Origin: SIG714 sp964638675
Lineage (GTDB): Bacteria; Bacillota; Clostridia; Oscillospirales; CAG-272
DNA length: 64,000 nucleotides
Direction: 5' to 3'
NCBI GenBank assembly: GCA_964638675.1
Contig: CAZXAU010000008.1
Location: 1-64,000, forward strand
The notes below the pieces were generated by a model that was not told where the DNA came from, did not search any database, and saw nothing but the letters and a program-made list of their open reading frames with translations. Of this stretch, positions 49,531 through 58,007 are shown piece after piece. Both the position numbers and the translations under genes were made by a program. The stretch's first letter is position 1. Each line of letters starts with the position of its first letter.

Positions 49531-51902
49531 AAAAAAGAAATTTCAAAAAAGATGAACGCATGGAAGCAATAGACCGGGCGTGCCGCGTTATCGGTCTGCC
49601 GAGGAAAGAAATTCTCTCATGCGCCGTTTATGATCTCGATGCAAAGGGCAGACGTGTTGACGGGATCACTGCCGTATGCACAGAAACTACATATTCTGTT
49701 GAAAGCGGCAAAATAGTGCGTGAAATTCCGAACTGCGAGATAGAACAGTTTGAATTCGATGACGGTTTCGGATGCTCGATGATCGTTGCTGTCAAGAAAA
49801 ACGGTGAGGGAATAACGATCTGCCGTTCGGATATGAAATTCAGGGAGATGTATGTTTCGCTTGCCGGTGAAATGACCGAAAAGGCTACGCATCACCCTCC
49901 GAAATTCGGAAGTTCCCGTAAGATCTTTGTTGCAAAGTCGGGCGGAGGAAGAAAAGGACCTCACGGCGGCGGTTTCGGACCTCCTCCACCGAATGGCAGC
50001 GGAAATAACGGCGGTGCGAATAAGAGAAGTGGCAAAAAAGGAAAGGTAGTCGGAGGCATTCCGACAGGCGGAGCATGCCCGAAATGCGGCAGACCGTACA
50101 GACCCGGAAGCTCGAAATGCGACAAATGCGACCGAGGGTTTGAATATCTGAAATGGCTGTGGGGACTGATAAGCGATTATAAATTAGGTATTTTCGGTGC
50201 CGTGCTCCTTTTCTTTACGGTCACGGGGCTTAATCTCATCGTTCCCTATCTGAACAGAATAATGGTCGATGACTATATAAAAAGCGAAAATATCGATATT
50301 TCACTGCTCGGATTTGCATATGTACTTGTTGCAATTCTCGTATTGAATATAATTGTGCGTATCATTTCAACGGTACGCTCACTGCTGATGAATTCGATAG
50401 GTGCAAAGGTTACCGTCAAGATGCGTCAGCTGATATTTGAAAAAATTCAGAAGTTATCGCTTTCGGGTATCAACCGGATGACAACGGGCGAGCTGATGCA
50501 CCGTATCACACGTGACAGCAGGGTCGTCAAAGAATTCCTGACGTCTGATTTTTCCGAGATGGTTGAGCAACTGCTGACATTTGTCGGCGTTATCATAATG
50601 CTTTTCATATTTGATTACAAACTTGCGTTTATGCTGTTGCTCCCCGTTCCGTTTGTACTTATTTTTTGGCGGCTGTTTTCTAAAAAAACACACAGAATAT
50701 ATGATCGTCAGTGGCAGTTTGAATCGCACTCACGCTCTATTTTGCAGGATATTTTTTCGGGAATCAGGGTGGTTAAATCATACGGTTCGGAGCAGAGCGA
50801 GATATCTAAATACGACAATTCGATAAAAGATGAGCTTGATATACAGATAAAAAACGAGACCTTTTTCGGAAAGGTACTTCCTCTTATCAGCTTTTTTATG
50901 GGCTTCGGAGAATTCTTCCTGCTCTTTTACGGCGGAAATCTGATTCTTAACGGAAGTATGACGCTTGGAGAAATGATGCAGTTTTCATCATACGCTTCGA
51001 TGATATACGGACCGCTTCGCTGGATGTCGCATCTGCCGAGAAAGCTGTTCAGGCTCAAGACATCTGTATCGAGAATATACGATGTAATTGAAGATGACGA
51101 TATGCTGCAGAAGGGTTCTGAGATTGACCTTCCGATAAAGGGAGATATAGTTTTTGATCATGTGGGCTTTGGTTATGAGAGCGGAAATGCAGTTTTTGAC
51201 GATGTATGCGTTCATATAAAGCCGGGTGAAATGATCGGAATTGTCGGAAGATCGGGTATCGGTAAATCCACGATGATAAACCTGATAATGAGAATGTATG
51301 ATGTCGATAAGGGCAGAATACTTATAGACGGTGTTGACATACGCGATCTGTCCGAGCATTCGCTTCGTTCACAGATCGGTGCAGTGCTTCAGGATACATT
51401 TTTATTCTCGGGTACGGTTTATGATAATATAACCTATGCAAAGCCCGATGCTACGGTAGAAGAGGTCATATCTGCATCGAAGATCGCCGGGGTGCATAAG
51501 TTTATAATAAAAATGCAGGACGGATATAATACCTACATCGGCGAACACGGATATACACTATCGGGCGGAGAACGCCAGAGAGTAGCAATTGCAAGAGCTA
51601 TTCTGCGTGATCCGAGAATACTTATTCTCGATGAAGCGACATCGGCACTCGATACACAGACCGAAAAAGAAATTCAGGATGCTTTGCAGGTTCTGGCAAA
51701 GGGCAGAACGGTCATAGCCATTGCACACCGCCTTTCGACCCTGAGAAACTGCGACCGGATAATTGTCCTGAGTGACGGAAAGATCGTCCAACAGGGAAAA
51801 CATGACGAGCTTATGAGAGAGGACGGTATATATTCATCTCTCGTTCTTGCTCAAAGGCAGATGTTCAGGATCGGCGGAAAAGACAGTAAAACACAAAAAT
51901 AA
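49527..51902 (+). CDS. ABC exporter half-transporter 2 with N-terminal PH-like domain and zinc ribbon
   Basis: 791 residues. Residues 1-125 resemble a PH/GRAM-like beta domain, followed by a Gly/Pro-rich linker (about 140-175, with GGGFGPPPPNGSG), a zinc ribbon CPKCGRPYRPGSSKCDKC (about 184-201) and a six-helix exporter domain. Walker A GRSGIGKST, signature LSGGERQR, Walker B ILILDEATSALD and H-loop AHRLSTL are complete, so both ATP sites of a presumed heterodimer could be active. The layout mirrors that of the gene at 46632. Confidence 0.87.
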   Translation: MKKRNFKKDERMEAIDRACRVIGLPRKEILSCAVYDLDAKGRRVDGITAVCTETTYSVESGKIVREIPNCEIEQFEFDDGFGCSMIVAVKKNGEGITICRSDMKFREMYVSLAGEMTEKATHHPPKFGSSRKIFVAKSGGGRKGPHGGGFGPPPPNGSGNNGGANKRSGKKGKVVGGIPTGGACPKCGRPYRPGSSKCDKCDRGFEYLKWLWGLISDYKLGIFGAVLLFFTVTGLNLIVPYLNRIMVDDYIKSENIDISLLGFAYVLVAILVLNIIVRIISTVRSLLMNSIGAKVTVKMRQLIFEKIQKLSLSGINRMTTGELMHRITRDSRVVKEFLTSDFSEMVEQLLTFVGVIIMLFIFDYKLAFMLLLPVPFVLIFWRLFSKKTHRIYDRQWQFESHSRSILQDIFSGIRVVKSYGSEQSEISKYDNSIKDELDIQIKNETFFGKVLPLISFFMGFGEFFLLFYGGNLILNGSMTLGEMMQFSSYASMIYGPLRWMSHLPRKLFRLKTSVSRIYDVIEDDDMLQKGSEIDLPIKGDIVFDHVGFGYESGNAVFDDVCVHIKPGEMIGIVGRSGIGKSTMINLIMRMYDVDKGRILIDGVDIRDLSEHSLRSQIGAVLQDTFLFSGTVYDNITYAKPDATVEEVISASKIAGVHKFIIKMQDGYNTYIGEHGYTLSGGERQRVAIARAILRDPRILILDEATSALDTQTEKEIQDALQVLAKGRTVIAIAHRLSTLRNCDRIIVLSDGKIVQQGKHDELMREDGIYSSLVLAQRQMFRIGGKDSKTQK

Positions 51903-51924
51903 TATATCGTTGAATTTATTGAAA

Positions 51925-52042
51925 AAGTTTGAAAAGGTGTGAATGTTTTGTGGCTTTCGTCACCGAAAAGGCAATTTTGCTCTGCAAAAACAGCCCCAAT
52001 TCCACAAGAAAGGAAGCTTTCGCATTGCGAAAGCCATGGTCA
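51925..52042 (+). repeat. Start-codon-associated structured repeat, copy 3
   Basis: Related to copies at 2844, 40914 and 53399. The 5' hairpin H1 has been lost (AAGTTTGAAA remains). H2 is TTTTGC-TCT-GCAAAA and H3 is GCTTTCG-CATTG-CGAAAGC, with AAGAAAGGA between. It ends CCATGGTCA; ATG 52036 is in frame with ATG 52048. It begins about 22 bases after the exporter gene. Confidence 0.85.
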
Positions 52043-52047
52043 TAGAA

Positions 52048-52896
52048 ATGAATAAGAATAAAAAATATAAGATCGGCAAGGCAGTAATCGGCGTAATGCT
52101 TTCGGCTTTGATGGTGATATCGGTTTTCGTAATGCCGTCATGCACTGCAAACGACAGCTTTTCAATTGATATTATACAGACGGGGGATGCAGATTGCATT
52201 CTGATCTGCTCAGGCGGAAAAAGTGTGCTCATAGATGTGGGTGAAAAGGATGATTACGACAGGATCAAAAGCGTAATGGATAAGAGAAAGGTCGATTCTA
52301 TAGATCTGATGATCCTGACCCATTACGATAATGACCATGTCGGTTCGGCAAGCTCGGTTATATATGACTATAAGGTCAGCGAAGTTATAGGGCCTGATTA
52401 TATACGAGAATCAAGCTCCATGGATAATCTCGACAGGGCACTGAGATATTGCGGAATGACTATGAAAAAGCTTCCCGGGGGAAGTGAGGAGCTGAAGTAC
52501 GAGTTCGGAAAAGCTGTTTTGACGGTGGATGTCCCACAGAAAAAAGAGTATGCGGGAGAAGACGATTATTCACTCATCGTTTCGCTTTCATATGAGGGCA
52601 GGAACTTTCTCTTCATGGGAGATGCAATGAAGGAGAGGATCGGCGAATATCTTCCGAAGCTGGAGGGTGACTACTATATGGTTAAACTCCCTCATCACGG
52701 GGAATACTATTCAACCCTCGGCGATCTTTTTAAAATGACTAAGATCACATTTGCTGTTGTTTCTGTTGGGAATGCCGAAAGAGTCGGAAATAAGGTCAGG
52801 CTTACCATTGAAGGTACTAATCCTAAGGGCTTGTACACATATGATGGAACTGTCAGCATTGAATTCAGAGACGGGGAATTCAGGACGTATCAATAA
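52048..52896 (+). CDS. MBL-fold hydrolase lipoprotein (ComEC C-terminal-like)
   Basis: 282 residues from ATG 52048 (286 from the repeat ATG 52036). A signal with lipobox-like VMPSC near residue 31 is followed by a metallo-beta-lactamase domain: GDADCILI, LIDVGE, ILTHYDNDHVG (HxDxDH metal motif), FLFMGDA and LPHHGEYYS. Secreted proteins of this kind resemble the ComEC nuclease domain and are likely nucleases or phosphodiesterases. The metal ligands are intact; the substrate is not known. Confidence 0.88.
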   Translation: MNKNKKYKIGKAVIGVMLSALMVISVFVMPSCTANDSFSIDIIQTGDADCILICSGGKSVLIDVGEKDDYDRIKSVMDKRKVDSIDLMILTHYDNDHVGSASSVIYDYKVSEVIGPDYIRESSSMDNLDRALRYCGMTMKKLPGGSEELKYEFGKAVLTVDVPQKKEYAGEDDYSLIVSLSYEGRNFLFMGDAMKERIGEYLPKLEGDYYMVKLPHHGEYYSTLGDLFKMTKITFAVVSVGNAERVGNKVRLTIEGTNPKGLYTYDGTVSIEFRDGEFRTYQ

Positions 52897-53020
52897 AATC
52901 TTTCAAAATGCCTTCTTTTGTCTATAAGACGTGAGAGGGCTTTTCTTATTGCTATGAGATCCGAATAAAAATGAATAAGGATCAGATTCCGAGGAAAAAT
53001 AAAAAAATATGAAAAAGCTA

Positions 53021-53049
53021 TTGACATTTACGAAAAAACATTATATAAT
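53021..53049 (+). promoter_or_regulatory. Sigma-A promoter of csoR-copA
   Basis: TTGACA (53021-53026), 17-base spacer and TATAAT (53044-53049): a perfect consensus promoter. Confidence 0.92.
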
Positions 53050-53053
53050 GAAA

Positions 53054-53070
53054 ATACCCAGTGGGGGTAT
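53054..53070 (+). promoter_or_regulatory. CsoR operator
   Basis: ATACCCAGTGGGGGTAT, an inverted repeat of the known CsoR type (ATACCC...GGGTAT), lies immediately behind the -10 box and covers the transcription start. Copper-free CsoR would block transcription. Confidence 0.85.
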
Positions 53071-53091
53071 ATTTCAGGAGGTAGTGACAGT

Positions 53092-53403
53092 ATGAAATGC
53101 GATAAACAATGCAGCCATTGTGACAAAACGACCGCACGGAATGAAGAAGAGAGAAAAAAACTTATCAACCGACTTTCGAGAATTGAGGGACAGATCAGGG
53201 GAATAAAAGGTATGGTTGAAAAGGATGCCTATTGTGCTGATATTCTTATACAGAGTGCGGCAGTGAGTGCGGCAATGAATTCGTTCAATAAATATCTCCT
53301 CTCACATCATATGCACAGCTGTGTCACAAGGGAGATAAAAAACGGGAACGATGAGGTTATAGATGAGCTTGTCGAGTTGATCGGCAAACTGATGAAGGGA
53401 TAA
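53092..53403 (+). CDS. csoR: Copper-sensing transcriptional repressor CsoR
   Basis: 103 residues of the all-helical CsoR/RcnR family (RLSRIEGQIRGIKGMVEKDAYC...). The Cu(I) ligands Cys (DAYCADIL), His and Cys (HHMHSC) are present. An additional cysteine/histidine-rich N-terminus (CDKQCSHC) is present. It represses its own operon until Cu(I) binds. Its TAA lies inside repeat copy 4, so the repeat may have supplied the stop codon. copA follows. Confidence 0.94.
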   Translation: MKCDKQCSHCDKTTARNEEERKKLINRLSRIEGQIRGIKGMVEKDAYCADILIQSAAVSAAMNSFNKYLLSHHMHSCVTREIKNGNDEVIDELVELIGKLMKG

Positions 53404-53518
53404 ATCTTTCAAACGACGTTTTGTGGCTTTCGCCGTTGGAGTAATGGCTATTTTGCTCCGCAAAGCCATCCACAATTCTGCAGGAAAGGAAGCTTTCGCA
53501 ATGCGAAAGCCTTGGTAA
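53399..53518 (+). repeat. Start-codon-associated structured repeat, copy 4
   Basis: Fourth copy, between csoR and copA. Only the right arm of H1 is left (GATAAATCTTTCAAAC), and its TAA is the csoR stop. H2 is TTTTGC-TCC-GCAAAG and H3 GCTTTCG-CAATG-CGAAAGC, with AGGAAAGGA before it. The terminal start is TTG (53512), in frame with ATG 53524, at the same 12-base distance as in the other copies. Confidence 0.85.
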
Positions 53519-53523
53519 TAAAT

Positions 53524-56043
53524 ATGACACAATATAATGTTACGGGAATGAGCTGTGCCGCCTGTGCCGCAAGGGTGGAAAAGGCGGTAAAGGGGGTTCA
53601 GGGTGTAAGCGAGTGTGCCGTCAGCCTTCTGACAAACTCGATGGGAGTTGAAGGGAGTGCTTCGCATGAAAGCATAATTCATGCGGTAGAGCAGGCGGGA
53701 TACGGTGCATCGCTGAAAAGCGACCGGAAGAGCAGTGCTGATCTGAAGGATCGGGATACCGGAATGCTTGAAGACAGGGAAACTCCGGGACTTATCCGCA
53801 GGCTTTCGGTCTCTGTGGTGCTTCTTTTGATACTCATGTATTTTTCAATGGGTCATACGATGCTTGATTTCCCGATACCCGATTATTTTTCGGGCAATCA
53901 TATGGCACTCGGACTTTTGCAGATGCTTCTTGCGACAGCAGTAATGGTGATAAATCAACGCTTTTTTATAAGCGGACTCAAGGCATTGTGGAACCGCTCG
54001 CCGAATATGGATACGCTTGTTGCAATCGGAAGCTCTGCGGCTTTTATTTACAGTACCTGTCTGCTTTTCGAGATGAGCGGGGCAGACGCCGAAAGAGCTG
54101 CCATGCTCTATCATGAGCTGAGCTTTGAAAGCTCTGCGACTATTCTTACATTTATCACGGTAGGAAAGACACTTGAAGCGAGGGCAAAGGGAAAAACGAC
54201 AGATGCACTGCGTTCACTCATGAAGCTGACACCGAAAACTGCAAGAGTTATAAGAAACGGTGAGGAGATCGAAATACCTGCCGAGAATGTCGTAATAGGA
54301 GATATATTCACAGTTCGTCCCGGCGAGAGCATACCTGTTGACGGAATTGTCGAGCAGGGAGAGAGTGCTGTAAATGAATCGTCATTGACGGGTGAGAGTA
54401 TGCCTTGTGAAAAAACTGCGGGAGATAAGGTATATTCGGGAACTATCAATACATCGGGATTCATGCAATGCCGTGCTACAAGTGTCGGCGAAGATACAAC
54501 ACTTGCACAGATAATCAAAACGGTGAGTGATGCCGCCGCAACAAAAGCGCCGATCGCAAAGCTTGCCGATAAGGTTTCGGGAATATTTGTCCCCTGCGTA
54601 ATGGCGATTGCGGCAATTACAATAATAATATGGAGCATAATTAAAGGAGATTTCGGATACTCACTTGCGAGAGGGATATCGGTTCTTGTAATAAGCTGTC
54701 CCTGTGCTCTCGGTCTAGCAACGCCTGTCGCTATCATGGTGGGAAGCGGAGTCGGTGCTAAAAACGGAATTCTCTTCAAAACCGCACTTTCACTTGAAAG
54801 TACGGGTAAAATAACTACTGTTGTACTTGACAAAACGGGTACGATCACTGCAGGAATGCCCGAGGTGACCGATATCATACCTGCAATCGGAACAGGCAAA
54901 GACGAGCTTCTAAATGTAGCTTGCTCGCTCGAGAAAAAAAGCGAGCATCCGCTTGCCGTGGCTATAAATAAAATGGCTGAAAAAGAGGGAATTGTCTGCG
55001 AAAACACCGATTCCTTTGAAGCTCTTCCCGGCAACGGTCTGCGAGGAGAGATAAACGGCATGGTTGTCACAGGCGGAAATCTGAAATTTACATCGGGCAT
55101 TGCGGCAATTGACAGTGAGACTGTAAAACAGATCGATGAACTGTCACTTGAGGGAAAAACTCCTCTGCTCTTTACGAAAGATGGCGTATACCTCGGAATG
55201 ATCGCAGTCGCCGATGTAATAAAACAGGACAGTGCCGATGCAATTTCAAAGCTGAAAAATCTCGGAATCCGTACGGTGATGCTGACAGGCGATAATGAGC
55301 GTACTGCAGCGGCAATAGGCAGGCTTGCAGGAGTGGATGAGGTAGTCGCCGGGCTTCTACCCGAAGATAAGGCGAAATATATTGAAAAGCTACAGAAAAA
55401 CGGCAGAGTCGCAATGGTTGGTGACGGAATCAACGATGCTGTTGCCCTCACAAAAGCCGATGTCGGAATGGCTATCGGTGCCGGAACCGATGTAGCCATA
55501 GATTCGGCAGATGTCGTATTGATGCACTCAACGCTTTCAGATGTCTGTTCGGCTGTGAGACTCGGGAGGGCAACGCTGAGAAATATCCGTCAGAATCTGT
55601 TCTGGGCGTTTTTCTACAATACAATAGGCATTCCGCTTGCGGCAGGAGCATTTGTCTGGGCAGGCCTGACGCTCGATCCGATGTTCGGTGCGGCGGCAAT
55701 GTCACTGTCAAGCGTAACCGTGGTTACAAACGCTCTGCGGTTGAACTTAATTAGAATTCGCTCTTCAAAGCATGATAAAAAGATAAATAAAAATAATAAA
55801 ACAAATTCAGAACAAAAGGAGAAAAAAGAAATGGAAAATACGGTAAAAGTCTACACGGTAAAAGGCATGATGTGTGCTCACTGCGAGGGGCATGTAAAAA
55901 AAGCACTCGAAGCGATCGACGGCATAATTGAAGCAACAGCAGATCACAACATCGAAAGCGTAAAGGTAGTAATGAACGCAGATGTACCGACCGATACAAT
56001 AAAAAAAGCTGTTGAAGAAGCAGGCTACACCTTTGTCGGATAA
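53524..56043 (+). CDS. copA: Copper-exporting P-type ATPase with N- and C-terminal metal-binding domains
   Basis: 839 residues. An N-terminal HMA domain (GMSCAACAARVEKAV), eight-helix P1B core with actuator SLTGES, CPC in TM6 (ISCPCALGLATP), DKTGT, SEHPLA, and GDGINDAVALTKADVGMAIG, plus FYN and MSLSS Cu(I) residues. After the last helix comes an A-rich, Lys/Asn-rich linker (KHDKKINKNNKTNSEQKEKK) and a second HMA domain with CAHC. This linker contains a full ribosome site and ATG (see copZ). It exports Cu(I), induced through CsoR. Confidence 0.94.
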   Translation: MTQYNVTGMSCAACAARVEKAVKGVQGVSECAVSLLTNSMGVEGSASHESIIHAVEQAGYGASLKSDRKSSADLKDRDTGMLEDRETPGLIRRLSVSVVLLLILMYFSMGHTMLDFPIPDYFSGNHMALGLLQMLLATAVMVINQRFFISGLKALWNRSPNMDTLVAIGSSAAFIYSTCLLFEMSGADAERAAMLYHELSFESSATILTFITVGKTLEARAKGKTTDALRSLMKLTPKTARVIRNGEEIEIPAENVVIGDIFTVRPGESIPVDGIVEQGESAVNESSLTGESMPCEKTAGDKVYSGTINTSGFMQCRATSVGEDTTLAQIIKTVSDAAATKAPIAKLADKVSGIFVPCVMAIAAITIIIWSIIKGDFGYSLARGISVLVISCPCALGLATPVAIMVGSGVGAKNGILFKTALSLESTGKITTVVLDKTGTITAGMPEVTDIIPAIGTGKDELLNVACSLEKKSEHPLAVAINKMAEKEGIVCENTDSFEALPGNGLRGEINGMVVTGGNLKFTSGIAAIDSETVKQIDELSLEGKTPLLFTKDGVYLGMIAVADVIKQDSADAISKLKNLGIRTVMLTGDNERTAAAIGRLAGVDEVVAGLLPEDKAKYIEKLQKNGRVAMVGDGINDAVALTKADVGMAIGAGTDVAIDSADVVLMHSTLSDVCSAVRLGRATLRNIRQNLFWAFFYNTIGIPLAAGAFVWAGLTLDPMFGAAAMSLSSVTVVTNALRLNLIRIRSSKHDKKINKNNKTNSEQKEKKEMENTVKVYTVKGMMCAHCEGHVKKALEAIDGIIEATADHNIESVKVVMNADVPTDTIKKAVEEAGYTFVG
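55831..56043 (+). CDS. copZ: Possible internally initiated CopZ copper chaperone
   Basis: In frame within copA, AAAGGAG lies nine bases before ATG 55831, and the 70 residues from there (ENTVKVYTVKGMMCAHCEGH...) form one complete HMA domain with the Cu(I)-binding CAHC. Independent translation would give a CopZ-like chaperone from the same message. The A-rich sequence before it looks like intergenic DNA that happens to be open, so the fusion with copA may be recent; fused forms also exist in other Firmicutes. Confidence 0.5.
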   Translation: MENTVKVYTVKGMMCAHCEGHVKKALEAIDGIIEATADHNIESVKVVMNADVPTDTIKKAVEEAGYTFVG

Positions 56044-56082
56044 AAACTTCTTTTTGAAAAAAGTAAGAAACTTTAATAAATC
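56044..56082 (+). repeat. Post-stop repeat, locus 3
   Basis: Beginning directly after the copA stop: ACTTCTTTTTGAAAAAAGTAAG then AAACTTTAATAAA (first part spans 56046-56067). It matches the elements at 111 and 22028. Confidence 0.6.
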
Positions 56083-56090
56083 AGCCAATC

Positions 56091-56128
56091 AAAAAAGCAA
56101 GTGCTCACGCATGAACACTTGCCTTTTT
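56091..56128. terminator. Bidirectional terminator behind copA
   Basis: GCAAGTG (56097-56103) and CACTTGC (56116-56122), flanked by A and T tracts, between copA and the converging SPFH gene. Confidence 0.85.
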
Positions 56129-56184
56129 AATTGTTAATGAGGACTATCTAAAAATATGTAACAAATGCTTCTTAGATAATAAAG

Positions 56185-57189
56185 TTATTCCTCTGTTGCT
56201 GTCGGCTTTGCTTCGGTGGCATTGTTGTTATCGGTCGGAATAGAACCGAGGATCGGGAGGACTGTACCGTCGCTCGTTACGTAGTACTGAGGAAGCTCTC
56301 CGTTCCACTGTCTGATCTCATAGTATTTGAGAAGTGTTTCGGTCAGGGATGCAGCAAGGGCATTGTTGATTGCCGCATCCTTTTGTCCTGCGTATTCTGC
56401 GGCGTCTGCCTGTATCATAAGTACTTCTTTTTCAGCTTCGGCTTGTATCTTTGCAATATCCGCTTCAGATCTTGCCTGAATCTGATTACGCTCAGCTTCC
56501 TGCTGTTTTTCAAATGTTTTCTGACTCTGTTCTGTTTCTGCTTTCAGCTTATTCTGAACAGCTATCTGTTTTTCTTCAACTGCCTGAGTGAAGGCGGCCG
56601 AGAATGACATGTTCTCAATCGCCGAGTTTACAACGATTATATTGTATTCCGAAAGCTGTTCTTCAAGCTCTTTGAGAACGCTGCCGTTGATATCCTCACG
56701 TGATGATACAAGATTTTCGGCGTCATATTTTGATATCATCGCTTTAACTGTTCCGAGAATTCTCGGCTCCACCACGGTTTGGAAATAGTCCTTACCGATG
56801 GTCTTGTAAATGCTTTGTGCATTTTCTTTTCTGATCTGGTAGTTGATAGAATACACAACTTCGATCTCCTGGATATCCGAAGAGAAGCAGCTGAGGTTAA
56901 GCTGTTGCTTTTGCGTACGGTTGTCGAGCGAAACGACCTCCTGATATGGAAGCTTGAAGTGCATTCCGGCTTCAAGTGTTTTATCCTCGACGCGTCCGAA
57001 TGTTGTAAGAATTCCTGTGTGTCCTGTGGGAACAGAGACAAACATTGCAGGGAGGATAAGCAAAAGCCCGATAAGCGCGAAGATTTGTTTCTTACACAGC
57101 TTCCACTCTGTCATACGTCCCTGTTTTTTGAATCCGAGAATGAAGAAAAGTATTACTGTCACAAAACCTGCAAAAATGATCCATTCCAT
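56185..57189 (-). CDS. SPFH/prohibitin-family membrane protein
   Basis: 334 residues. Two N-terminal hydrophobic segments precede an SPFH domain (VPTGHTGILTTFGRVEDKTLEAGMHFKLP, in part TGHTGILTTFGRVEDKTL), a heptad-rich coiled coil (about 215-275, AETEQSQKTFEKQQEAERN) and a short Asn/Thr tail. Such proteins (HflK/HflC, prohibitin, flotillin types) form membrane-bound oligomeric cages that regulate proteases or organise lipids. It is downstream of the DUF1836 gene by 33 bases and probably shares its transcript. Confidence 0.88.
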   Translation of the reverse strand: MEWIIFAGFVTVILFFILGFKKQGRMTEWKLCKKQIFALIGLLLILPAMFVSVPTGHTGILTTFGRVEDKTLEAGMHFKLPYQEVVSLDNRTQKQQLNLSCFSSDIQEIEVVYSINYQIRKENAQSIYKTIGKDYFQTVVEPRILGTVKAMISKYDAENLVSSREDINGSVLKELEEQLSEYNIIVVNSAIENMSFSAAFTQAVEEKQIAVQNKLKAETEQSQKTFEKQQEAERNQIQARSEADIAKIQAEAEKEVLMIQADAAEYAGQKDAAINNALAASLTETLLKYYEIRQWNGELPQYYVTSDGTVLPILGSIPTDNNNATEAKPTATEE

Positions 57190-57222
57190 AATTAATTACT
57201 CCTTTAAATATATAAAATTTAT

Positions 57223-57744
57223 TTATTTGATTCCCGATGCACGCATCAGATCATCAGCCTGAGATTTGAATTGCGATGAAAGATATGCTTTTTTCATTAT
57301 TCTGATTGCGGTAATGACTCTCTGTCTGTCGTCATCGCACAAGCCTGACAGATAATCATCATCACACTGTTCATCGACATCGGCGATTACAGAATATGCA
57401 AAAAAGCAATAGAGAAGATCGTCCGGTATGATATCGTCGCTTTCGTCATCAAGAATACCGTTGACGTATGAGATCAGCGCTCTTATGTCCGGTATCGACA
57501 TGCTGTCCTTCAGCAAATTTATAGTCACAAGTCTGCAAAACTGCTTTTTGTCATATTTTTTATTTTTCGGCGGTTTGCAGAACCCTCTCTTTATCCAGTT
57601 CTGAACATCATGACCTTCAAGCTTTCCTAACTGTGTAATCTGTGAAAGCGTCAGCCCTCCTGTTATAAAAACTGTATCGAGCATATGTCTGAATTCTTTA
57701 ATGTCAATTTTATGTACATCTATTGTTGTTCCCGGCAGGTTCAT
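57223..57744 (-). CDS. DUF1836 domain protein (MerR-like DNA-binding candidate)
   Basis: 173 residues from ATG 57744, with AGGAG nine bases upstream; the frame extends to 57801 without a site. FITGGLTLSQITQLGKLEGHDVQNWIKRGF, in part GGLTLSQITQLGKLE and VQNWIKRGF, and the tail ILDDESDDII are characteristic of DUF1836, a Firmicute family with a MerR-like helix-turn-helix. A role as regulator of the SPFH gene is inferred from position only. Confidence 0.85.
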   Translation of the reverse strand: MNLPGTTIDVHKIDIKEFRHMLDTVFITGGLTLSQITQLGKLEGHDVQNWIKRGFCKPPKNKKYDKKQFCRLVTINLLKDSMSIPDIRALISYVNGILDDESDDIIPDDLLYCFFAYSVIADVDEQCDDDYLSGLCDDDRQRVITAIRIMKKAYLSSQFKSQADDLMRASGIK

Positions 57745-57938
57745 TGGATAGCACTCCTTTATGAAAATTAAATATATCAAATAGCCATCTCTTAAGTACA
57801 ACTAATTATATCACACAATCACGTGATTGTCAAGCGCTATTACAAAATTTTTAAAAAAAAATACAAAATATTTTTGATGAAGAGAGATCAAACTATTGAA
57901 TAAGGTTAAAAAAATGATTTCATTTTTTAAATATACTA

Positions 57939-57967
57939 TTGAATAATTCGTTTATTTGGTGTATAAT
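57939..57967 (+). promoter_or_regulatory. Sigma-A promoter of the ireB-like gene
   Basis: TTGAAT (57939-57944), 17-base spacer, TATAAT (57962-57967), about 28 bases before the GGAGGTG ribosome site. Confidence 0.85.
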
Positions 57968-58007
57968 AGGGTAAATTGTAACGATATTGTTGATCGGAGG
58001 TGTCTTA

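Noticed and set aside
54111..55499. Long minus-strand open frame of 462 codons opposite copA
   Set aside because: It is fully antisense to a gene with all P-type ATPase motifs, has a low-complexity Ser/Pro/Ile composition and no ribosome site; a codon-bias shadow.
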